Positions 26,061-37,032 of a stretch of DNA of 64,000 nucleotides are shown here, piece by piece. The translations under genes were made by a program, and so were the position numbers. The DNA lies in NCBI GenBank assembly GCA_963734025.1, contig CAVTFR010000014.1:209301-273300 (forward strand), given 5' to 3'. Below the pieces are notes generated by a model. That model was not told the origin of the DNA, ran no database searches, and was given only the letters and a program-made list of their open reading frames with translations. This DNA is from JACVRW01 sp963734025. GTDB lineage: Bacteria; Actinomycetota; Thermoleophilia; Solirubrobacterales; Thermoleophilaceae. Position 1 is the first letter of the stretch, and every line of letters begins with the position of its first letter.

Positions 26061-26915
26061 CTAGGCTCTCAGCAGCACCCGGTTGCCGGACGGGTCGGCC
26101 GCAAGCCGGCCGGCCTCGAGCTCGACCGGTTCCGCGTAGGCCTCTAGCGCGCCCGCCAGGCGGTCGCGTTCGCCCGCGTCCGGCAGCACGAGCTCGTACC
26201 GATCGAGCCCGAGCGCGCCCTCCGGCGGCGGGGGCGCCCCGGCGCTCTGCCAGGTGTTGAGCCCGATGTGGTGGTGGTATCCGCCCGCCGCGACGAACAG
26301 GGCGCCGGGATAGGAGTGCACCGTCGCTTCGAGCTCGAGCGGCCCCGTGTAGAAGCGCTCGGCCGCGCGGAGGTCGGACACCTGCAGATGCACGTGGCCG
26401 ATCCGGGTGCCGGGAGGCATCGGGCCGGCAGCCTCCGGACCCCCCGGGCCGAGCTCGCGCAGCACCGCCTCCAGATCGAGCGGCAGGGTGGCCATCGCCA
26501 GCTCGCCGGAGGCGTCGCGCCGCCACTCCTCACGCGGCCGGTCCCGGTAGATCTCGATGCCGTTGCCCTCCGGGTCGTTCAGGTAGAGCGCCTCGCTCAC
26601 GAGGTGGTCCGATGCGCCGCTGAGGCGCCAGCCGGCGGTGCTCAGGCGCACGAGCGCGCGCGCCAGGTCGGCGCGCTCCGGCACGAGGATCGCCAAGTGG
26701 AAGAGGCCGGTGCTCACGGGCGGACGGGCCGGCGCGTCCGGGGCAGCGACGAGCTCGACGAGCGGCGCTCCCTGCTCGGCGCCGAGCGCCGTCAGGCCGT
26801 TCTCGCGGGCGAGCGTGCGCAGGCCGGTCACGCGCTTGTAGAAGGCGCTGAGCGCCTCGATGTCGGCAACGCGCAGGCGAACGGCGCCGACGTGGGTGGC
26901 GGCCGCGATCGTCAT
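26061..26915 (-). CDS. Extradiol-dioxygenase-like VOC protein (CatE type)
   Basis: 284 aa from ATG 26915. Two vicinal-oxygen-chelate modules; the metal triad of extradiol dioxygenases is visible: His in IGHVHLQVSDL, His in YHHHIGLNTW and Glu in DRYELVLPD. N-terminal module HVGAVRLRVADIEALSAFYK. It resembles CatE-like catechol 2,3-dioxygenases, but the substrate is not certain. It overlaps acdS by 4 bp (ATGA), so both are made together. Confidence 0.82.
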   Translation of the reverse strand: MTIAAATHVGAVRLRVADIEALSAFYKRVTGLRTLARENGLTALGAEQGAPLVELVAAPDAPARPPVSTGLFHLAILVPERADLARALVRLSTAGWRLSGASDHLVSEALYLNDPEGNGIEIYRDRPREEWRRDASGELAMATLPLDLEAVLRELGPGGPEAAGPMPPGTRIGHVHLQVSDLRAAERFYTGPLELEATVHSYPGALFVAAGGYHHHIGLNTWQSAGAPPPPEGALGLDRYELVLPDAGERDRLAGALEAYAEPVELEAGRLAADPSGNRVLLRA

Positions 26916-27919
26916 CGGAACAGGCCCGCGTAGGCGCTCAGCGCGGGCTGCCCGCCGAGGTGGGCGTAGAGCACCTTCGAGTTCCTGTCGATCTCGCCGC
27001 GCGCGACCAGGTCGATCATCCCCGCCATCGACTTTCCCTCGTAGACCGGGTCCGTGATCATCCCCTCGAGCCGTCCCGCCGTCCGGATCGCGTCGAGCGT
27101 CCGCTCGTCGGGGATCCCGTAGGTGCCGGCGTGGTAGCGGTCGTCGAGCACGATCTCGTCGTCGCGCAGCTCGCGGCCAACCTCGATCAGCTCCGCGGTG
27201 CGGCGAGCGATGCGGGCCACCTGCTCGCGCGTCTCCGCGGGCTTCGCGGAGCCGTCGATGCCGATCACGCGCCGCTCGCGCTCCTGCGCCGCGAACCCCG
27301 CGATCATGCCGGCCTGGGTCGAGCCGGTTACGGAGCAGACGACGATCGTGTCGAAGAACAGCCCGCGCTTGCTCTCTTGGCGCTCGACCTCCATCGCCCA
27401 GCTGGCGAAGCCGAGCCCGCCGAGCTCGTGGTCCGAGGCGCCGGCCGGGATCGGGTACGGCTTGCCGCCGGCGGCCTCCACGTCGGCCAGCGCCTGCTCC
27501 CAGCTCTCCTTGAAGCCGATGCCGAAGCCCGCCTCCACCAGCCGCACGTCTGCGCCCATGATGCGGCTGAGCTGGATGTTGCCGACGCGGTCGTAGACCA
27601 CGTCCGGCCAGTCGACCCAGCTCTCCTGGACGAGCACGCAGCCGAGCCCCGTCCGGGCCGCCGCGGCTGCCACCTGGCGTGTGTGGTTCGACTGGACGCC
27701 GCCGATCGAGACGAGGGTGTCGCAGTTCTGTTCCAGCGCGTCGGCGACGAGGTACTCGAGCTTGCGCGTCTTGTTGCCGCCGTAGGCGAGCCCGCTGTTG
27801 CAGTCGTCGCGCTTGGCCCACAGCTCGGCGCCGCCGAGCTGGGCGCTCAGCCGCTCGAGCGGATGCACGGGGGAGGGGCCGAAGAGCAGCGGGTGGCGCG
27901 CGAACGAGTCGAGCCGCAT
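26912..27919 (-). CDS. acdS: 1-aminocyclopropane-1-carboxylate deaminase
   Basis: 335 aa, normal for AcdS. PLP enzyme that splits ACC, the plant ethylene precursor, to ammonia and 2-oxobutanoate. The PLP lysine is in GGNKTRKLEYL, and the residues that separate true ACC deaminases from D-cysteine desulfhydrases are seen: the Tyr-Glu pair in DPVYEGKSMAGMI and the Leu in YAHLGGQPAL. Also IGGVQSNHTRQVAA and CSVTGSTQAGM. First gene of a pair with the VOC protein; divergent from patatin across 115 bp. Confidence 0.9.
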   Translation of the reverse strand: MRLDSFARHPLLFGPSPVHPLERLSAQLGGAELWAKRDDCNSGLAYGGNKTRKLEYLVADALEQNCDTLVSIGGVQSNHTRQVAAAAARTGLGCVLVQESWVDWPDVVYDRVGNIQLSRIMGADVRLVEAGFGIGFKESWEQALADVEAAGGKPYPIPAGASDHELGGLGFASWAMEVERQESKRGLFFDTIVVCSVTGSTQAGMIAGFAAQERERRVIGIDGSAKPAETREQVARIARRTAELIEVGRELRDDEIVLDDRYHAGTYGIPDERTLDAIRTAGRLEGMITDPVYEGKSMAGMIDLVARGEIDRNSKVLYAHLGGQPALSAYAGLFR

Positions 27920-28034
27920 GGGGCAAGCCTAGGGCCACGGATCGCCCCGCACCTGACCGGGGAGCCGCTGGTCCGGACGGGAAACGGCGGACGGTGAAGC
28001 CGGCGGCGCACCCACGCACTACGATCCGCGCGTC

Positions 28035-29171
28035 GTGCCAGGCGTGACCGAAGCTCGCGATCCGACACCCGCGGTCGCCTCGCCCGTCCGGATGATCCCG
28101 ACCGACAGCGGCGAGGAGCCGGAAAGCGGTGTCGCGCTGTGTCTGTCCGGCGGCGGCTACCGCGCGATGCTGTTCCACCTCGGCGTGATCTGGCGCCTGC
28201 GCGAGGCGGGCTGGCTCGAGCGGCTCGACCGCGTGTCGAGCGTGTCGGGAGGCTCGATCACCGCGGCGGCGCTGGCGCTCGCGCCGCCCGGCGACTTCGA
28301 GGACGGGGTCGTGCGGCCGCTGCGGGCGCTCGCCCGGCGGACACTCGACTGGACCTCGGCGCTCGAGGGAGCTCTGCTGCCGGGCTCGATCTCCGAGCGG
28401 CTGGCCGATGCTTACAGCGAGCACCTGTTCGGCACGGCCGTGCTCGCCGACCTGCCGAGCCGGCCCGATTTCGTCATCAACGCCACCAACATCGGCTCGG
28501 GCGCGCTCGCGCGCTTCGAGCGCACCGGGGTCACGGACTGGCGCGTGGGCTCGCTGCCGGACCCCGAGATCCCGGTTGCGACCGCGGTCGCCTGCTCCTC
28601 CGCGTTCCCGCCGATCCTCTCGCCGCACCGGCTGCGGCCGATGGTCGACTGGATGGACGAGGACGGCAACGACCTCGCCACGCTCGAGCATCGCGACGAG
28701 CTCGTCCTCGCGGACGGCGGCGTCTACGACAACCTCGGGCTCGAGACCGCCTGGAAGCGCTGCCGCACGCTGATCGTCTCGGACGCGGGCGGGCTGATGG
28801 CGCCGGAGGCGCGCTCGCACGGCGACTGGCTGCGCCACATGGTGCGCGTGCTGCGGGTGGTCGACCACCAGGTCCGCACCCTGCGCAAGCGCCAGGTGAT
28901 CGAGGGCATGCGGCGCGGCGACCGCGACGGCGTCTACGTGGGCATCCGCAGCAACATCGACGACTACGCGCTGCCCGGCGCGCTGCCGGCGCCGTTCGAC
29001 CAGACGCTCGCGCTGGCCGAGATCTCCACCCGGCTCGACGGGCTGCCCGACGAGCTGCAGGAGCGGCTCATCAACTGGGGCTATGCGGTCGGGGACGCCG
29101 GCCTGCGCAAGCATCTCGACGAGCAGGCCCGGCCGCCCGCCGGCTTTCCCTATCCCGAGGCGGGCGTCTGA
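28035..29171 (+). CDS. Patatin-like phospholipase
   Basis: 378 aa, GTG start. Serine-Asp dyad hydrolase of the patatin family: oxyanion loop LCLSGGGYRAM, nucleophile elbow SSVSGGS and the catalytic Asp in LADGGVYDN. No signal peptide, so probably cytoplasmic or membrane-associated. Likely acts on acyl lipids. It converges with the ROK gene, 7 bp apart. Confidence 0.88.
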   Translation: MPGVTEARDPTPAVASPVRMIPTDSGEEPESGVALCLSGGGYRAMLFHLGVIWRLREAGWLERLDRVSSVSGGSITAAALALAPPGDFEDGVVRPLRALARRTLDWTSALEGALLPGSISERLADAYSEHLFGTAVLADLPSRPDFVINATNIGSGALARFERTGVTDWRVGSLPDPEIPVATAVACSSAFPPILSPHRLRPMVDWMDEDGNDLATLEHRDELVLADGGVYDNLGLETAWKRCRTLIVSDAGGLMAPEARSHGDWLRHMVRVLRVVDHQVRTLRKRQVIEGMRRGDRDGVYVGIRSNIDDYALPGALPAPFDQTLALAEISTRLDGLPDELQERLINWGYAVGDAGLRKHLDEQARPPAGFPYPEAGV

Positions 29172-29178
29172 GCCGCGC

Positions 29179-30150
29179 TCACGAGGCCGCGGCGGCCTTG
29201 GGCAGCTTGATGAGGAGCGCGGCGCCGATCGCGCCGCCGAGGTCGCCGAGCTCCGCCATCAGGAACGGCGGCGGGTTCTCGCTCGAGAACAGGTGGGGCA
29301 TCATCGCCTCCTCGATCCGCCGGCGGTAGGGCTCGCCGAGCCGCAGCCCGAGGCCACCGCCCAGGATCACGGCCTCGACGTCGAGCACGTTGAGCGTCGA
29401 GGCGACGCCGGCGCCCAGCGCGTCGACCGCCTCGTCGATCAGCTTGTGGGCCAGCTTGTCGTCGTGCTCGAGCGCCCGCGCCCAGACGCCGCTCGTGAGC
29501 CTGTCGCGGCCGCGCTTCTCCATGATCTTGAAGAGCTCCGTCTTGTGGCCCTTCTCGTGCCGGTGGCGGGCGCGCTCCTCGAGCGCCTTGCGCCCGGCGT
29601 AGGCCTCGACGCAGCCACGCCGGCCACAGGGGCAGCGCGCTCCGTCCATGACGACGCACACGTGGCCGATCTCGCCGGCCGCGCCGCGCCCGAGCCACGA
29701 CCTGCCGCGCAGCACGATGCCGCCGCCCACCCCGGTCCCCCAGAAGACGCCGAGCATCGAGCGGTAGGGACGGCCCGCGCCGAGCGCGAGCTCGGCGTCG
29801 GTGGCCACGTTCACGTCGTTGTCGATCTTGGCTCGCGTGCCGAGCGCCTCCTTGAGCGCCGCGCCGAGCTCGAACGAGCCCTCCCAGTTCGGCAGGTTGC
29901 GCGCGCTCGTGACGATGCCGCGGCGAGCGTCGATCACGCCAGGCGAGCCGACGCCCACGCCGGCCAGCTCCTCGGTCGCCACGCCCGCCTGCTCGGCGGC
30001 CGTGCGCACGGCGGTGGCCATCACGACGGCGACGTCGGCCGGCCCGCCCTTCGTCGGGGTCGGCAGGCGCTCCTGTCCCTTGACGGCGCCCTCGTCGTCG
30101 ATCACGACCGCCTGGACCTTCGTGCCGCCCAAGTCGATGCCCGCCCGCAT
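29179..30150 (-). CDS. ROK-family sugar kinase (glucokinase-like)
   Basis: 323 aa. ATP site GIDLGGTKVQAVV at the start, sugar-binding region KIDNDVNVA with catalytic Asp, GTGVGGGIV, GEIGHVCV, and the zinc motif CPCGRRGCVEAY. There is no N-terminal helix-turn-helix, so it is a kinase, not a repressor. A helical insert around residues 190-230 (RHRHEKGHK) is longer than usual. A second ROK kinase starts the carbon operon at 31307. Confidence 0.87.
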   Translation of the reverse strand: MRAGIDLGGTKVQAVVIDDEGAVKGQERLPTPTKGGPADVAVVMATAVRTAAEQAGVATEELAGVGVGSPGVIDARRGIVTSARNLPNWEGSFELGAALKEALGTRAKIDNDVNVATDAELALGAGRPYRSMLGVFWGTGVGGGIVLRGRSWLGRGAAGEIGHVCVVMDGARCPCGRRGCVEAYAGRKALEERARHRHEKGHKTELFKIMEKRGRDRLTSGVWARALEHDDKLAHKLIDEAVDALGAGVASTLNVLDVEAVILGGGLGLRLGEPYRRRIEEAMMPHLFSSENPPPFLMAELGDLGGAIGAALLIKLPKAAAAS

Positions 30151-30218
30151 GCGCGCAAGCCTAACCCCGAGGCGGCTACATGGTGCGCGTTCGCCGAACT
30201 CGGGGTACTGTCGAGCGC

Positions 30219-31247
30219 ATGACTCGCACCCTCCGGGCCGGCCTGGCCGCCGCCCTGACCCTCTCCATATCGATCTTCGGCGCCCAGGGCGCGGCCGCCA
30301 GCGGCGGACAGAACCCCGGCGCGAGCGCTCCGAACCCGCTCGTCGGGCAGACCTGGTGGGACCAGAACACGGAGTGGAACGACACCTGGAACGGCTACCG
30401 CTCGCTCCAGCGGCGCGGGCGCCACGAGGACGCCGCCAAGGTGCTGCGGCTCGCCGAGGCGCCGCAGTTCAAGTGGTTCGGCGTGTGGGAGCAGCCGGTC
30501 GTCGGGAAGCTGCAGGGCATGTTCGAGCAGGCTGCCGACTCGGTGCCGCTGCTCGCGGTCTTCGGCGACGAGCACGAGGGCTGCGGCTCGCCGGGCACGA
30601 ATACGAGCGGCGGGGCCGGCCAGAACGCGCGCTACAAGCGCTGGATCGACCAGGTCGCCCGCGGGATCGGCGCCAACGAGGTCGTGATCGCGTTCGAGCC
30701 GGACTCGCTGGGCCTGCTCGAGTGTCTGCGGCCCAGCCTCCGCGCGCCGCGCCTCCGCGCGCTCGGCTACGGCGTGAAGGCCCTGTCGAAGCTGCCGAAC
30801 GCCACGGTGTACGTGGAGGCGGGCGCGCCCGACTGGCAGGACGTGCCGACCATGGCGCGCAAGCTGCGCGCCGTGGGCGTGAGCCGCGTGCGCGGCTTCA
30901 TGCTCAACGCGACCCATCACGTCACGACCGCCAAGAACCTCAGGTACGGAGCGAAGCTCTCGCGGGCGCTCGGCGGCAAGCACTTCATCGTCAACACCTC
31001 GCACAACGGCAACGGCCCGCTGTATCGGGGCGGCCACACGATCTGGTGCAACCCCCCGAATTCGGCCGCCGGCGAGTTGCCGACCACCAACACCGGGCAT
31101 CCGAAGGCCGACGCCTACATGTGGGTCGAGCGGCCCGGTTATTCGAACGGGCCGTGCAACGGCGGTCCGGCGCGCGTCGGTGCCTGGTGGGAGGAGCGCG
31201 CGATCCAGATGGTCGAGCGCGCGAAGTGGTGGCGCGGCGGGCGCTGA
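30219..31247 (+). CDS. Secreted GH6 family glucanase
   Basis: 342 aa from ATG 30219 (an ATG at 30180 adds 13 residues before the signal). Signal peptide to about AQGAAA. GH6 hallmarks: WFGVWEQP, the catalytic acid in IAFEPDSLGLLEC, VYVEAGAPDWQ, GFMLNATHH, NTSHNGNGP, WCNPP, TGHPKADAYMWVERPGYSNG and CNGGP. In cellulases the last region often reads PGESDG; here it is PGYSNG, so the proposed base Asp is absent, as appears true for part of the actinobacterial family. Likely cleaves beta-1,4-glucans outside the cell. Confidence 0.87.
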   Translation: MTRTLRAGLAAALTLSISIFGAQGAAASGGQNPGASAPNPLVGQTWWDQNTEWNDTWNGYRSLQRRGRHEDAAKVLRLAEAPQFKWFGVWEQPVVGKLQGMFEQAADSVPLLAVFGDEHEGCGSPGTNTSGGAGQNARYKRWIDQVARGIGANEVVIAFEPDSLGLLECLRPSLRAPRLRALGYGVKALSKLPNATVYVEAGAPDWQDVPTMARKLRAVGVSRVRGFMLNATHHVTTAKNLRYGAKLSRALGGKHFIVNTSHNGNGPLYRGGHTIWCNPPNSAAGELPTTNTGHPKADAYMWVERPGYSNGPCNGGPARVGAWWEERAIQMVERAKWWRGGR

Positions 31248-31306
31248 TGTGACTGCCGGGTAACCGGACGCTTGCTTCGAGAGGCCACTCCGGGTACGAA
31301 TCCACG

Positions 31307-32289
31307 GTGGCTTCAGAGCAGCTCGTGCTGGGAGTGGACGTCGGCGGCACCAAGGTGGCGGTCGCGGCGCTCAACGGTCTCGAGGTCGTCGCGCGCGCGG
31401 AGCGCCCCACCGAGGTGTCATCGAGCTCGGCGCTCCTGGACGGGCTCGAGCAGACCGCGCGCGAGGTGATCGCCCAGTGCACCGAGCCGGTCGCGGTGGG
31501 CGTGGGCGTCCCCTCGCAGATCGACTACGACACGGGCACGGTCGAGACGAGCGTCAACATCCCGCTGACCGGCGTGCCGCTGCGCAATCAGCTCGAACGC
31601 CGCTTCGGGGTGCCCGTGTTCGTCGACAACGACGCGAACGTGGCGGCGCTGGCGGAGGCGCGGCTGCTGGGCTGCGACGAGCTCCTCATGCTCACCCTGG
31701 GGACGGGCGTCGGCGGCGGCGTCGTCACCGGCGGGCGCATCTTCCGGGGCGCGCACGGCCTCGGTGCCGAGCTCGGCCACTTCACGCTCATGCCCGACGG
31801 CCCGCCCTGCCCGGGCAACTGCCCTAACAGCGGCTGTGTCGAGGCCTACTGCTCGGGCCAGGCGCTCGAGCGCGACGCCACGGGGTTCGCGCGCGACAAG
31901 CCGGGCAGCCGCCTGGCGGCGGCGCTCGACAGCGAGGGGCGCGTGTCCGGCCGCGACCTCGTCGAGGCGGCCGAGGAGGGCGACTCCGACGCCGGCCTCG
32001 TGCTCGGCCGCTTCGCGCGCATGCTCGGCGTGGCGATTGCCGGCTACGTGAACGTGTTCGAGCCCGAGCGCGTCGTGATCGGCGGCGGCCTCTCGCGGGC
32101 CTCGCACCTCTTCCTCGACCGGGCGATCCAGGAGGCCGCGGCGCGGGCCCTCCCCGCTCTCTACCGGCGGGTCGAGATATCGCTCGCTCAGGGCGGCCCG
32201 GACGCCGGCGTCCTGGGGGCGGGGCTGCTCGCCGAACATGAGATCCGCAACACTGAGAAGGCCACGCAGGCCCCAACCCAAGGAACGGC

Positions 32290-32293
<4 letters not shown>
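31307..32293 (+). CDS. ROK-family glucokinase, first gene of the carbon operon
   Basis: 328 aa, GTG start. LGVDVGGTKVAVAAL, FVDNDANVAALAEA (catalytic Asp), TLGTGVGGGVV, GAELGHFTL and the zinc motif CPNSGCVEAYCSG with an extra upstream CPGNC. Phosphorylates glucose to glucose-6-P. Its stop overlaps the tkt start by 4 bp. The 59-nt upstream gap should hold the operon promoter, but no clear -35/-10 pair was seen. Confidence 0.87.
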
Positions 32294-34314
<2,021 letters not shown>

Positions 34315-34323
34315 GAGCACGCC

Positions 34324-37032
34324 ATGAGCGTCGAAGCAAAGCCAAGCGAGCGGCTGGCGGCCCTGACCGCCGCCGGCACGAGCGTCTGGCTCGACCAGAT
34401 CCGGCGCACGATGATCACGAGCGGCGAGCTCGAGCGCCTCGTGCTCGATGACTCGCTGCGCGGCGTCACGTCGAACCCGGCCATCTTCGAGAAGGCGATC
34501 CTGGGCTCGACCGACTACGACGAGCAGATCGCGGAGCTCGCCGAGCAAGGGCTGTCGGCACGCGATATCTACGACGAGCTGGCGATCCGTGACGTACAGC
34601 TGGCAGCGGACGTGCTGCGCCCGGTCTGGGACGAGGCCGACCACGACGACGGCTTCGTCTCGCTCGAGGTCGAGCCGGGGCTCGCCCACGACACCGAGGG
34701 CACGCTCGCCCAGGCGAAGGACTACTGGGGCCGGGTCGACCGGCCCAACCTGATGATCAAGATCCCCGGCACCGAGGAGGGCGTGCAGGCGATCGAGGAC
34801 GCGATCGCCGCCGGCATCAACATCAACATCACGCTGCTGTTCTCGGTCGAGGCCTACATCGCCATAGCCGAGGCCTATATCCGTGGGATGGAGCGCCGCC
34901 ACGAGGCCGGCGAGTCGCTCGACATCCATTCCGTCGCCAGCTTCTTCGTGTCACGCGTCGACACCGAGGTCGACAAGCGGCTCGCCGCGATGGGCAGCGA
35001 GGACCTGTTCGGGATCGCCGCGGTCGCGAACGCCCGCGCCGCGTACGAGAAGTTCAAGGAGCTGTTCCTCGGCGATCGCTTCGCGGCGCTGCGGGCCGCC
35101 GGCGCGTTCCTGCAGCGGCCGCTGTGGGCCTCCACCGGCGTCAAGGACCCGCGCTACCCGGAGACCAAGTACGTGGCGGAGCTCGTGGCGCCGCACACGG
35201 TCAACACGATGCCGCTGAAGACGCTGATGGCCTGCCGCGAGGAGCTCGAGTTCTCCGGCACCACCGCCGATATCGACCCGACCGAGGACCTGCAGCGGCT
35301 CGCCGACGCCGGCATCGACATGCACGACGTCACCGACACGCTGCTCCATGAGGGCATCGAGAAGTTCGTGGCGCCCTTCGACCAGCTGGTCGGCGGCGTC
35401 GAGCTCGCGCGCGAGGGCGTCGTGACCGGCCGGCCGGAGACGATCCAGTCCGCGATCCCGGACGACCTCGAGCCCCCGGTCATCGAGCGCATCAAGCAGG
35501 CCGAGCGCGAGGAGGTCGCAAAGCGCATCTGGCAGAAGGACGAGTCGCTCTGGGGCGGTCCCGGAGTGCCCGAGATCGGCAACCGCCTGGGCTGGCTGAC
35601 GATCTCGGACAAGATGCTCGAGCACGCGCCCGAGCTCGAAGAGTTCGCTGCCGAGGTACGGGAGCAGGGCTTCGAGTCCGCCGTGCTGCTCGGGATGGGC
35701 GGATCGAGCCTCGGCCCCGAGGTGATCAGGCGCTCGTTCGGCAAGATCCCCGGCGGACTCGAGCTCCACGTGCTCGACTCGACCGACCCCGGGTTCATCC
35801 TCGACACCGAGCGGGCGATCGACATCGAGAAGACGATCTTCATCGTGTCGTCCAAGTCCGGCGGGACGCTCGAGACGCTCTCTCACATGCACTACTTCTA
35901 CGAGCGGGCCGGGCGCAACGGCGACCAGTTCGTCGCCGTGACCGATCCCGGCAGCGCGCTCATCGAGATGGCGCGCGAGCGCGGCTTCCGGCGCATCTTC
36001 GAGGCCGACCCGGAGATCGGCGGGCGCTACTCCGTGCTCTCGCACTTCGGCATGGTCCCGGCCGCGCTCGCGGGCGTGAACATCGAGGCGATGCTCCAGA
36101 GCGCCCAGGTGGCCGAGCAGAACTGCGCGAACTTCGACTCGAGCGAGCGCAACTCGGGCCTCTGGCTCGGCGTGGTGATGGGCCAGCTCGCGCTGGAGGG
36201 CCGCGACAAGGCCACCTTCGTGGTCTCGCCTCCGATCGAGAGCTTCGGCCTGTGGGTGGAGCAGCTGATCGCCGAGTCGACGGGCAAGCAGGGCAAGGGC
36301 ATCCTGCCGGTGGCCGGCGAGCCGATCGGCGAGCCGGGCGACTACGGCGACGACCGCGTCTTCATCTACCTGCGCAACGCCGACGAACCGGACGAGGAGC
36401 TCGACAAGAAGATCGATGCGCTCGGCCGCGCGGGTCACCCGACGCTCAAGCTGGATGCGCACGGTGCCTCCGACCTCGGCCGCATCTTCTTCTTCTCGGA
36501 GTTCGCGGTCGCGGTGGCGGGCTGGGTGCTCGGCATCAACCCGTTCGACCAGCCCAACGTGCAGGAGGCCAAGGACAAGACGAACGAGGTCCTCGCCGGC
36601 GGCGAGCTGCCGTCGCCGGACCCGGGTGACGCGCGCGAGCTGCTCGGCAAGGCGGCGCCGCCGCACTACGTGGCGATCATGGGTTACGTCGAGCCATCCG
36701 ACGAATTCGACGCGGCGGTGACGGAGCTGCGCGCGGCGATCCGTGCCGGAAGCAAGTCCACGACGACGTTCGGCTACGGCCCACGCTTCCTGCACTCGAC
36801 CGGACAGCTGCACAAGGGCGGCCCGCCAACGGGCCTGTTCCTGCAGCTGATCCACGACGGCGACGACGACGTCGAGATCCCCGAGGCGGGCTACACGTTC
36901 GGCCACCTCAAGAACGCCCAGGCGATCGGCGACCTGCTGACGCTCCGTGACCATGGCCTTCCCGCCGTGCAGGTACGGCTCGAGGGTGACCCAGCCGCCG
37001 CTGTGCGGTCCCTCAAGGAGGAGATTCTCTGA
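34324..37032 (+). CDS. tal-pgi: Bifunctional transaldolase / glucose-6-phosphate isomerase
   Basis: 902 aa. Residues about 1-370 are transaldolase (SVWLDQIRR, GVTSNPAIFEKAI, Schiff-base Lys in NLMIKIPGTEEG, VASFFVSRVDTEVD). Residues about 380-902 are the isomerase (GMGGSSLGPEV, SSKSGGTLET, and the C-terminal HSTGQLHKGGP). The fusion is known in several actinobacteria and other phyla. It links fructose-6-P made by transaldolase directly to glucose-6-P for another oxidative turn. Starts 9 nt after tkt and overlaps gnd by one base. Confidence 0.95.
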   Translation: MSVEAKPSERLAALTAAGTSVWLDQIRRTMITSGELERLVLDDSLRGVTSNPAIFEKAILGSTDYDEQIAELAEQGLSARDIYDELAIRDVQLAADVLRPVWDEADHDDGFVSLEVEPGLAHDTEGTLAQAKDYWGRVDRPNLMIKIPGTEEGVQAIEDAIAAGININITLLFSVEAYIAIAEAYIRGMERRHEAGESLDIHSVASFFVSRVDTEVDKRLAAMGSEDLFGIAAVANARAAYEKFKELFLGDRFAALRAAGAFLQRPLWASTGVKDPRYPETKYVAELVAPHTVNTMPLKTLMACREELEFSGTTADIDPTEDLQRLADAGIDMHDVTDTLLHEGIEKFVAPFDQLVGGVELAREGVVTGRPETIQSAIPDDLEPPVIERIKQAEREEVAKRIWQKDESLWGGPGVPEIGNRLGWLTISDKMLEHAPELEEFAAEVREQGFESAVLLGMGGSSLGPEVIRRSFGKIPGGLELHVLDSTDPGFILDTERAIDIEKTIFIVSSKSGGTLETLSHMHYFYERAGRNGDQFVAVTDPGSALIEMARERGFRRIFEADPEIGGRYSVLSHFGMVPAALAGVNIEAMLQSAQVAEQNCANFDSSERNSGLWLGVVMGQLALEGRDKATFVVSPPIESFGLWVEQLIAESTGKQGKGILPVAGEPIGEPGDYGDDRVFIYLRNADEPDEELDKKIDALGRAGHPTLKLDAHGASDLGRIFFFSEFAVAVAGWVLGINPFDQPNVQEAKDKTNEVLAGGELPSPDPGDARELLGKAAPPHYVAIMGYVEPSDEFDAAVTELRAAIRAGSKSTTTFGYGPRFLHSTGQLHKGGPPTGLFLQLIHDGDDDVEIPEAGYTFGHLKNAQAIGDLLTLRDHGLPAVQVRLEGDPAAAVRSLKEEIL

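Noticed and set aside
26916..29114. Minus-strand open frame continuing upstream of the VOC gene
   Set aside because: It overlaps acdS and patatin, both with clear motifs; only the part 26061-26915 has a family match.
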